Below are positions 18,682-25,646 of a stretch of DNA of 64,000 bases, one piece after another. The stretch covers positions 1 to 64,000 of the forward strand of contig DAOSNS010000018.1 in NCBI GenBank assembly GCA_035373625.1, read 5' to 3'. The stretch's first letter is position 1, and each line of letters begins with the position of its first letter. The position numbers and the translations under genes are program-made. The DNA comes from DSWT01 sp035373625 (GTDB taxonomy: Bacteria > Chloroflexota > Anaerolineae > B4-G1 > SLSP01). The notes below the pieces were generated by a model, which saw only the letters and a list, made by a program, of their open reading frames with translations, was not told where the DNA came from and did not search any database.

Positions 18682-19100
18682 CAAGGTTTTCCTGTCAACG
18701 CGCGCCACCAACGTTGCCAGAAAGGCAGTGGTGTGGGCGTGGGTGTGGATGTGGGGATGGGCGTCGGGTGGAGGGTGGGCGTAGGGGTCGGCGCGATTGG
18801 TACTACCAGCGTCTCACCGGGCTGCGTCATACCGGCGTGGACGCGCGACCACTCGTCAACATAGGCATCGCTTTGCACGTAGTCGAGGCGGGCCTGCAAA
18901 GTAGCCTTTTCTACCGCAGCCGCCGTCAGCATCGGCTCGAGGGTTGCCACGTCGGCCTGCAAGGTCTGGTTCATCTCCCAGGCGCGCGCAAAGGCCGAAG
19001 TCAGCAGGACGATCAGCACCGCCAGGACTCCCCAGATGATCCACGATAGGCGCTTGATCGTGGTGTTTTGTTCTTGTTTTTCTTCTTTCCTCTTCGTCAT
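18681..19100 (-). CDS. FtsL/DivIC-like septum protein
   Basis: 139 residues. A short charged N-terminus is followed by one transmembrane helix (about residues 17-40), a coiled coil (about 45-85) and a conserved-looking DAYVDEWSRVHAGM segment, the layout of septum formation initiator (DivIC/FtsB) proteins. The C-terminus is a Thr-Pro-rich stretch ending in a Trp-rich tail. It would sit in the membrane with most of the chain outside and take part in cell division. The ATG with GAGG upstream is used; a start 24 codons earlier has no support. Confidence 0.75.
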   Translation of the reverse strand: MTKRKEEKQEQNTTIKRLSWIIWGVLAVLIVLLTSAFARAWEMNQTLQADVATLEPMLTAAAVEKATLQARLDYVQSDAYVDEWSRVHAGMTQPGETLVVPIAPTPTPTLHPTPIPTSTPTPTPLPFWQRWWRALTGKP

Positions 19101-19128
19101 ATCGTCCTCGTGTACGGAATACTTTAAC

Positions 19129-19156
19129 AGTATAACACGCTCTGCTGAAAAACAAA
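19129..19156 (-). promoter_or_regulatory. Candidate promoter for the septum protein operon
   Basis: On the minus strand, TATACT (19134-19129) lies 16 bp from TTTGTT (19156-19151). It is about 29 bp upstream of the start codon. Confidence 0.4.
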
Positions 19157-19194
19157 AAATCGTCGCTACCAACTACATTTCCCCTATCTTAAGC

Positions 19195-19278
19195 AATTTG
19201 GAAGGTTTTTGGAAGGATTTTGCGGACATTTGGAAGGTTTTTGGAAGGATTTTGCGGACATTTGGAAGGTTTTTGGAA
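19195..19278. repeat. 32-bp tandem repeat upstream of the GntR regulator
   Basis: The unit contains TTTGGAAGG, a second TTTGGAAGG and TTTTGCGGACA. It repeats with an exact 32-bp period (GGAAGG at 19200, 19232 and 19264), about 2.6 copies. Each unit presents two GGAAGG half-sites. It lies between a divergent septum operon and the GntR gene, so it may be an operator array. Confidence 0.8.
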
Positions 19279-19339
19279 AGTGATGGGATTATCATGAAAT
19301 AACGCTCTAGGTTATATTCACAATAATGTGGGGGTGTCT

Positions 19340-20059
19340 ATGATGTTGGAAGCCAATCAGAGCGTACCTCTGTACAGGCAATTATATCAACAATTGCGCC
19401 AGCAGATCGAAACCGGCGCTTTGAAAGTCGGGGACAGGTTGCCCTCCGCGCGCAGACTGGCGGCGGAATATGGGATATGTCGCCTGACGGCGCGTAAAGC
19501 CATCGAAATGCTGGCTCACGATGGGTACATCTACGTCCAGCAGGGCAAAGGTGCCTTCGTTATCCGCACGGAAAGACTCTATCCGATCGTCCCCTTCTCC
19601 CCGCTTGACGGTGCGCCGGCCCTCTCACGTCGCATCGTGAGCGTTGAAACGGTATCGGCAGATCCCTCCCTGGCGGAGCGATTGGGTCTCCTTCCCGGCG
19701 ACAAAGTCGCGCGCCTTGAACAGGTTGAATATCTTGCCGATGTGCCGGTTGTCCTGTCCATCAGTTGGCTACCCTACGAATTGTGTGCCGCCGTCCTGGA
19801 ATCCGGCAAGCCGTGCGCTTCCCTTACCGATGTTCTGGAAAAAAGCCTGGACATCCCGTTGTGGCGGACAGAAGAAACTGCCCAGGCCGTCCTGGCCACG
19901 GCGCACGAACTCGAATTGCTGGAGCTATCCGCGCCGGCGCCGCTCTTGCTGATTCAACGCACAACCTATGCCGCGCCGGGGCGTATCGTCGAATATGCCC
20001 GGGTTGCCTACCGCGCCGATTATTACCGCATTGATCTCCCCCCAAAGTTGTGGCAGTGA
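19340..20059 (+). CDS. GntR/HutC-family transcriptional regulator
   Basis: 239 residues. An N-terminal winged helix-turn-helix (about 8-75: LYRQLYQQLRQQI, GDRLPSARRLAAEYGI, TARKAIEMLAHDGYIY, GKGAFV) is followed by a UTRA ligand-binding domain of the HutC type (about 95-235). It is a cytoplasmic repressor controlled by a small effector, often a sugar or amino-acid derivative. The start is the first of two ATGs preceded by GGGGGTG. The 32-bp tandem array just upstream is a candidate autoregulatory site. No obvious target operon is adjacent on the same strand. Confidence 0.85.
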   Translation: MMLEANQSVPLYRQLYQQLRQQIETGALKVGDRLPSARRLAAEYGICRLTARKAIEMLAHDGYIYVQQGKGAFVIRTERLYPIVPFSPLDGAPALSRRIVSVETVSADPSLAERLGLLPGDKVARLEQVEYLADVPVVLSISWLPYELCAAVLESGKPCASLTDVLEKSLDIPLWRTEETAQAVLATAHELELLELSAPAPLLLIQRTTYAAPGRIVEYARVAYRADYYRIDLPPKLWQ

Positions 20060-20428
20060 AGCGTGAGATGTGTGACTATCAGTCGCCATCATTTGCGCCC
20101 TCGCCATGCATTGCATCTTGCGGCTATGCAGGTATGTGGCTGTTATGCACTGGTCAGTCCCGATCTTGACCGGGTGCCGGTGTGCAGCGTTATCATTTGG
20201 ACAGTTAATCTCTTAAGTCGCATCATTCTACGTCATTTGACGTACCCCCTCTCCTTAAAAAATCCGTCTTTTGTCGTGCCACAAAACCGGTCTTATGACC
20301 AATGCATTTATGAAAGAATCTGGTATGATATAATCACAACCGAGATGCAAGACAGTGAACAGGTGCAACGCCCTTCCAGTCGAACTTGAGCGCGTTGCAC
20401 CTGATCGTGTGAATAAGGGACAAATGCA
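20060..20428 (+). promoter_or_regulatory. Regulatory region of the lysine aminomutase cluster
   Basis: This 369-bp gap has no convincing gene. It contains a palindrome TACGTCA-TT-TGACGTA (20229-20244), an extended -10 element TGGTATGAT (20321-20329) overlapping a TATAAT (20329-20334), and a perfect 12-bp inverted repeat CAGGTGCAACGC / GCGTTGCACCTG (20360-20371 and 20392-20403). The inverted repeat would lie in the leader RNA, ending 26 bases before the first start codon. Confidence 0.55.
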
Positions 20429-20797
20429 ATGAGAGTACCGATGCCGGTCCTGATCGTGGCGCGGCCCGGTCCATTACGGGATAGTCTGGTGACGCTGTTG
20501 AAGTCGTTTCCGCAGGTCTCCACTGTAGAACAGGCCACAACCGCCACCTCGGCGCTCAAGACTGTCGAGAGCAAGCGTCCGGCGCTGGTGTTGGTAGATT
20601 CCAGCCTGCCCGGTGATGAAGCCTGGACCGTGCTCAAGCAGCTCAAAGCCTGGCGCCCACCGGTGCGCTGTGTGGTGCTTTCCGAAACGGTGCAGCACTA
20701 TCGTCAGGCAGAGGCCGCCGGCGCAAGCCGGGCAATTCTCACCGGTATCCCGGCCCCCAAGCTCTCGGTAACTCTGGAAGGCTTGCTCGGCTCATAG
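20429..20797 (+). CDS. Degenerate receiver-domain protein
   Basis: 122 residues with the fold pattern of a response-regulator receiver. D57 in LVLVDSSLPGDEAW keeps the usual phospho-acceptor place. The acidic pair expected near residues 11-12 is replaced by Ala-Arg (LIVARPG), and the usual Lys near 105 is replaced in AILTGIPAP. Without these residues it probably cannot bind Mg or be phosphorylated normally, so it is likely a phosphate-independent pseudo-receiver. It starts the transcript that continues into lysine 2,3-aminomutase 33 bp downstream, suggesting a control role for that pathway. Confidence 0.75.
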   Translation: MRVPMPVLIVARPGPLRDSLVTLLKSFPQVSTVEQATTATSALKTVESKRPALVLVDSSLPGDEAWTVLKQLKAWRPPVRCVVLSETVQHYRQAEAAGASRAILTGIPAPKLSVTLEGLLGS

Positions 20798-20830
20798 TCT
20801 GATTATTTTCTAAGGAGGAAATCAAAGGAG

Positions 20831-22171
20831 ATGGAAGAACAGCAGTTTGGTTTAGAATTAGAAGAGCCTCCTGGCCCAGGAGGGCAACGTCGCTATTGGC
20901 AAACTGTTCCCCCTGAACAGTGGAACGACTGGCGTTGGCAACTTGCCCACCGCCTGAGCACCGTAGAGGATTTTTCCCACATCCTGCATTTAACCCCCGA
21001 CGAGGTCGCCGGCCTTTCTGCGCCTGAGCGATTCCGCGTCGAGGTCACGCCGTACTTCGCCAGCCTGATGGACCCGGACGATCCCAATTGTCCTATCCGG
21101 CGGCAGGTCATTCCAACCGCCCAAGAGCTGGTTCCGTTCGACGCCGAAATGGCCGACTCGCTCGGCGAGGATGCCCATTCACCGGTTGCCGGCCTGGTGC
21201 ATCGCTACCCCGACCGCGTCCTGATGTTGTTGACGACGCAGTGCGCCAGCTATTGCCGTTTCTGCACGCGCAGCCGTCTCGTCGGCGATAGCCACGTGAT
21301 GTTCAATTCGGCTTCCTACGAGCAACAGTTAGACTACATCGCCGGAACGCCCGAAATCCGCGATGTGTTGCTCTCCGGCGGCGATCCGTTGACCCTGCCG
21401 CAGAATGTGCTGGAGCGCATCCTGTTCCGCCTGCGCGCCATCCCCCACGTGGAGGTGATCCGCATTGGTTCACGGGTGCCTGTTTTCCTGCCGCAACGCA
21501 TCACGCCGGAGCTGACGGCCATGCTCGCTAAATATCATCCTTTGTGGATGAACATCCACTTCAACCATCCCAAAGAAATCACGCCGGAAGTGGAAAAGGC
21601 ATTAGCGCGATTGGCAAACGCCGGTATCCCGCTCGGTAGCCAGAGCGTGTTGCTGGCCGGAATCAACGACTGCCCGAATGTGATGATGGCGCTGGTGCAC
21701 AAGCTGGTGAAAAACCGCGTGCGCCCCTACTATCTCTATCAGTGTGACCTTGTCCACGGCGCAGGGCACTTCCGCACGCCGGTGGCGAAGGGGCTGGAGA
21801 TTATGGAATCGCTGCGCGGTCACACATCCGGCTTCGCCATCCCCACGTATGTGATTGATGCGCCGGAGGGCGGTGGCAAGGTGCCCATCCTCCCCAACTA
21901 CCTGCTGAGCATGTCCGACAGCAAGGTCATCATTCGCAACTATGAGGGCTTTATCACCGCCTACACACAGCCGACGGATTACCACGGTCACGATCCAGCG
22001 ACCTGCCCTTACTGCCAGAATCGCCGCGACGAGGCCGGGCAAGAAGGCGTGGCGGGATTGCTTTCGGGGCAGCGCCGCGAGATCGCGCCGCAGCAGTGGC
22101 ACGAGACGCACGCGCGTCTCCCACAGACGCCGTCACCTTTTGTTTTGCACCATGAGATGGTGGAGCGGTAA
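20831..22171 (+). CDS. kamA: Lysine 2,3-aminomutase (radical SAM, PLP)
   Basis: 446 residues. It converts L-alpha-lysine to L-beta-lysine using S-adenosylmethionine, a [4Fe-4S] cluster and pyridoxal phosphate. The cluster motif is C-ASY-C-RF-C. The PLP lysine lies in GGGKVPILPN, and the acidic residues that hold the substrate amino group are in YQCDLVHGAGHFRTP and VIDAPEGGG. The length and C-terminal extension fit true KamA rather than the shorter EpmB that acts on elongation factor P. AGGAGG lies upstream. The gene is tightly followed by an ATP-grasp ligase gene. Confidence 0.92.
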   Translation: MEEQQFGLELEEPPGPGGQRRYWQTVPPEQWNDWRWQLAHRLSTVEDFSHILHLTPDEVAGLSAPERFRVEVTPYFASLMDPDDPNCPIRRQVIPTAQELVPFDAEMADSLGEDAHSPVAGLVHRYPDRVLMLLTTQCASYCRFCTRSRLVGDSHVMFNSASYEQQLDYIAGTPEIRDVLLSGGDPLTLPQNVLERILFRLRAIPHVEVIRIGSRVPVFLPQRITPELTAMLAKYHPLWMNIHFNHPKEITPEVEKALARLANAGIPLGSQSVLLAGINDCPNVMMALVHKLVKNRVRPYYLYQCDLVHGAGHFRTPVAKGLEIMESLRGHTSGFAIPTYVIDAPEGGGKVPILPNYLLSMSDSKVIIRNYEGFITAYTQPTDYHGHDPATCPYCQNRRDEAGQEGVAGLLSGQRREIAPQQWHETHARLPQTPSPFVLHHEMVER

Positions 22172-22173
22172 AT

Positions 22174-23229
22174 ATGGCGGGGTTGCGTATTGCTGTCGTC
22201 GCCAATCGCAAGCACAGCGTCAAAGTTGAGGCCGGCGCGCCGCCCGACGCGCTGGCCGAATACGACGCCGAAGAAACCGTACAAGGTATCCAGGATGCCC
22301 TGCGTGCAGGCGGGCACAGTCCCTTCTTCCTGGAAGCCGACGAAACCTTTATAGACGCCGTGCGCGAAACCCGACCCGATATTTGCTTCAACATCGCGGA
22401 AGGGCTGCGCGGGGATTCGCGCGAATCACACGTGCCTGCCGTGCTGGAGATGCTCGCCATCCCTTACACCGGCTCGAAGGTGCTCACGCATGCCCTCTCA
22501 CTGGACAAGGTGATGACCAAACGTATCTGGCGCGACGCGGGACTGCCGACGGCGCCCTTTCAGCGTTTCTTCCGCGCCGATGCGCCCCTGGACCCTCGCC
22601 TGACCTTCCCCCTGTTCGTCAAACCGTCGCGGGAGGGGTCGGGGATGGGAATCAACGCCCGTTCCATCGTCCACGACGAGGCCGAATTGCGCGCCCAGGT
22701 GGACTGGGTGATCCGCACTTACCGTCAGCCGGCGCTCGTCGAAACGTATCTGCCGGGCCGGGAGTTTACCGTGGGACTCATCGGCAACCGCTACCTGCCG
22801 GGCAGCCCACCGCGCTCCGACTTTTACGACGCCAACGGCTATCACGTTTTTCCCATCGAGGAAATTGATATGTCGCGTGCGGAGATTCCGGGTGTATACA
22901 ACACGGAGGCGAAAGGCTTTGCGCCGCAGAACGTCGGCGGGCCGCAGTTCCACTGTCCGGCGGACCTGCCAGAGGATGTGACCGCGACCATCAAAGCGTT
23001 GAGCGTGCGTGCTTTCGAGGCATTGGACGCGCTGGATGTGTCGCGCGTGGATTTCCGTCTGGACGCCGACGGCGCGCCACAGCTCGTCGAAATCAACACG
23101 CTGCCCGGCCTGCGGCCTGAATTCAGCGATATGTGCATCATCGCCAACGCTGAAGGCGTGAGCTATCAAAAACTTATCGCCGAAATCCTCGGCCTGGCGC
23201 TTGAGCGGTATGGTCTATCAGCAGATTAA
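22174..23229 (+). CDS. D-Ala-D-Ala-ligase-like ATP-grasp enzyme
   Basis: 351 residues. The N-terminal domain has ICFNIAEGLRG, and the ATP-grasp core has FPLFVKPSREGSGMGI and VETYLPGREFTVGLIGN. Metal ligands are in RVDFRLD and LVEINTLPGL. The family joins a carboxylate to an amine at the cost of ATP. It starts two bases after kamA ends, so coupled expression is near certain, and a ligase using beta-lysine is an attractive inference. It differs from ordinary Ddl in the loop between the domains, and no other peptidoglycan precursor genes are near. Its last residues (LSAD) and TAA stop lie inside a dispersed repeat. Confidence 0.85.
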   Translation: MAGLRIAVVANRKHSVKVEAGAPPDALAEYDAEETVQGIQDALRAGGHSPFFLEADETFIDAVRETRPDICFNIAEGLRGDSRESHVPAVLEMLAIPYTGSKVLTHALSLDKVMTKRIWRDAGLPTAPFQRFFRADAPLDPRLTFPLFVKPSREGSGMGINARSIVHDEAELRAQVDWVIRTYRQPALVETYLPGREFTVGLIGNRYLPGSPPRSDFYDANGYHVFPIEEIDMSRAEIPGVYNTEAKGFAPQNVGGPQFHCPADLPEDVTATIKALSVRAFEALDALDVSRVDFRLDADGAPQLVEINTLPGLRPEFSDMCIIANAEGVSYQKLIAEILGLALERYGLSAD

Positions 23230-23285
23230 GCGGATTTAGCAGATTAAGAGTATGAAAATCTACCTAATCCACTAAATCTGCTGAC
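23217..23285. repeat. CAGCAGATTAAGCGGATT palindromic repeat, copy 1
   Basis: The left arm reads CAGCAGATTAAGCGGATT then AGCAGATTAAG; the right arm reads AATCCACTAAATCTGCTG. It spans the end of the ATP-grasp gene and the gap before the amidohydrolase. A second copy lies at 61194-61262. Confidence 0.75.
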
Positions 23286-23295
23286 AAATGAGCAA

Positions 23296-24319
23296 ATGCG
23301 TATCGTTTACACCGACCGTCATCGCGGGCACGCTACGGAAAATCTCGTCATCAACGGGCAGCCCGTCGAATATCTGGAGACGCCGGCCCGCGCGGAAGCG
23401 ATCCTCGCTGCTGTGCGGGCCGCATGTCTTGGTCCCATCATCCCCCCGACCGATCACGGCCTCGCGCCGCTTCTGGCCGTGCACACGCCGGACTTTGTGG
23501 CATACCTGCGAACGGCCTACGCGCAAGGCGCAGCCTATTACGGAGCACCGCGTCCGGTGATTGCCGGCCGTGGTGATGTGACCCTGGAGCGCGCGCCGCA
23601 CTGCCCCGCCGACTTCCCCGGTCGGCGCGACTATTACACCTACGACTACGAAGACCCCATCCTCGAGCTGACGTGGGACGCAGTTTACTGGAGCGCCCAA
23701 TGCGCGCTCACGGCTGCCGATTGTGTCCGCGACGGTGTGCGCGCTGCCTATGCTCTATGTCGCCCCCCCCGGCCACCACGCTATGCCCGATCAGTACGGC
23801 GGCTTCTGCTACCTCAACAACGTTGCCATTGCCGCGCGCAGCCTGCAAACCGATGGCCCTGTCGCCATCCTCGACCTCGACTACCACCACGGCAATGGCA
23901 CACAGGCGATCTTCTACGACGATCCGGCGGCGCTGTTCTGCTCGCTCCACGCCGACCCCGACCTGGCCTATCCGTTCTTCTGGGGGCGCGCCGACGAACG
24001 CGGAAGTGGCGCGGGGTTGGGGCTGAATCATAACTGGCCGCTGCCCCTGCACATCGGCGAAGCGGAGTATCTGGCTGTATTGGATGAGGCATTGCGCGTC
24101 ATCGCGGACTTCGCGCCACGTTACCTGCTCATCTCCCTGGGGCTGGATGCGGCGGAAGGCGACCTCATCGGCAAGTTCCACATCACCCCACAAGGTTTTC
24201 ACACCATCGGGCGGCGGATTGCGGCGCTCGGATTCCCTGCGGTCATCGTCCAGGAAGGCGGTTACCGCATCGAGACGCTCGGCAACAATGCGGTCGCGTT
24301 TTTAACGGCGTTTGCGTAG
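23296..24319 (+). pseudogene. Acetylpolyamine amidohydrolase / class II HDAC-like, frameshifted
   Basis: Two overlapping frames encode the two halves of one deacetylase. The first frame is good up to AAYALCRPP near 23770; the second continues GHHAMPDQYGGFCYLNN to the end. The join is a run of eight C at 23763-23770; removing one C gives RPPGHHA and a 340-residue protein, the normal length. The catalytic His pair (GHHA) and Zn ligands (DLDYHHGNG) are all in the second half, and HADPDLAYPFFWG is typical of acetylpolyamine amidohydrolases. It would remove acetyl groups from acetylated amines. A sequencing error, a true null mutation or phase variation are all possible. Confidence 0.82.
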
Positions 24320-24373
24320 CATCGAATGACGCACCGTCCAGGATGTTGACGGCACCCTGGCACGTCCACGCGC

Positions 24374-25552
24374 TCAAGCGTCCAGGTCTTGCAGCATTGC
24401 CCAGGCGAAACGGGCAGCCTTCTCCAATCCCCCCGGAACGATGTTCGCCACATTATCGCTGGTCTGATGCCAGTTTTCCAGCCAGCCATCGGGGCCGAAG
24501 CCGGAGAGACATAGCCCCCGATAACCGCGTATCCGTAGCGCACCGACTTCCTCGCCGATGACCATTTCCCGTCCGTGGACGCGCATTTCAGGATGCTGCC
24601 GACTGACACGTTCGGCCCAGGCCAGCGACTCCGCATCGGGCCGGTATGTCGAAAGCAGGGAGAAGCCCGTGTGGCGCGTGACATAAGCCACTTCTTCTGT
24701 CCCCACCATCTCGAAGTCGAGGAACCAGGCGTCGCGCAAGCGGTCGCCGTAAGCATCGAGCAGCGCGTGCGCACCCAGGCAACCCACTTCTTCCGCGCCG
24801 GTGAACGCCAGCCAGACTTCGGTATGGCGCAAGGGCTGCTGGCGCAGTTGCGCTGCCAGTCCCAAAACACAGGCAACGGCGCTGGCATTGTCGTTGGCGC
24901 CGGGAACGTAGGGGCCGGTCTCGTCGGATAGGGCAATGAGCAGGCTGACAAGGATAGCCCCCAGGCTTGCTTTGCGGAACCTGGCGGCGCCTCGACAGCC
25001 GCTTAACGCCTCAACAACCTGAGCCACACCGTTGCTCACCATGGCGCCCAATGCGGCTGTCGTCACCCCCAGGATGTATTTCTTGAGGCGCGGATGGAAC
25101 GAAAGACGATGTTTGTTGCTGTCGGTGTGCGCCAGGAGCACCAGCGTACGGCGCGGTTCTTCAAGCGGCGGCACACGCACGATTAACGTGGCACTTTGCC
25201 GACGCGGAGAAATCTCGGCCAGCGGTTGTTTGTCAATGCGCGTGGAACGCCAAAGCGTGTACGCACCGGCCAGAGCCGTCATGCCCCCCATCAACCGCCC
25301 CATCCGGCTGCGCATCCCCAAGAGGTTGCTCAGTGCCGCCAGTGCCAGCGGATTGCCCAATGCGTAGCCCCAGGTGTCCGACGTGAGAAACGACAGGGTT
25401 TCGATCTCGTCGTAGCCGAGCGCACAGAGTACCTGGCGGATGTATTGCCGTGCGCGCATCTCTGCCGGATGGCCCGCCGGTCGCGGCCCGATTTCTTCCG
25501 CCAGCTTGCGGACGTGTTCCATCAAGGTGGCCGATAAAAGCATGTCGCTCAT
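24374..25552 (-). CDS. M28-family zinc metallopeptidase with membrane insert
   Basis: 392 residues. The zinc-site residues of M28 aminopeptidases are present in order: LLAHTDSN, GANDNASAV, FTGAEEVG, LDFEMVG and WHQTSDN. Hydrophobic stretches near 65-95 and 165-215 interrupt the usual fold and suggest membrane association. No signal peptide is visible. It is convergent with the kamA cluster. It starts from an ATG nine bases after AAGGAGG. Substrate unknown; likely an aminopeptidase or related amidohydrolase. Confidence 0.85.
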   Translation of the reverse strand: MSDMLLSATLMEHVRKLAEEIGPRPAGHPAEMRARQYIRQVLCALGYDEIETLSFLTSDTWGYALGNPLALAALSNLLGMRSRMGRLMGGMTALAGAYTLWRSTRIDKQPLAEISPRRQSATLIVRVPPLEEPRRTLVLLAHTDSNKHRLSFHPRLKKYILGVTTAALGAMVSNGVAQVVEALSGCRGAARFRKASLGAILVSLLIALSDETGPYVPGANDNASAVACVLGLAAQLRQQPLRHTEVWLAFTGAEEVGCLGAHALLDAYGDRLRDAWFLDFEMVGTEEVAYVTRHTGFSLLSTYRPDAESLAWAERVSRQHPEMRVHGREMVIGEEVGALRIRGYRGLCLSGFGPDGWLENWHQTSDNVANIVPGGLEKAARFAWAMLQDLDA

Positions 25553-25569
25553 GCGCTACTTCCTCCTTA

Positions 25570-25628
25570 AAAGTAGTGATTGGGGATTGGGATGCTCCCT
25601 GATCCCTGGCCCCTGGTCCCTTCCCTTA
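25570..25628. repeat. GGGGATT and CCCTGGTCCC-type short repeats
   Basis: The gap between dnaE and the peptidase gene holds GATTGGGGATTGGGA and then TCCCTGATCCCTGGCCCC-like iterations, related to the heptamers at 3088. Confidence 0.5.
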
Positions 25629-25646
25629 TGTCGGTAAATCGCAGGG

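Noticed and set aside
19036..19302. Small protein encoded across the 32-bp repeats
   Set aside because: Its sequence is the translation of the septum promoter region and tandem repeats; no ribosome site.
20063..20389. 108-codon frame in the kamA regulatory gap
   Set aside because: No start signal or domain; it crosses the predicted promoter and hairpin.
23296..24033. First half of the amidohydrolase as a separate 245-residue protein
   Set aside because: Sequence after the C-run is out-of-frame noise; the real continuation is in the other frame.
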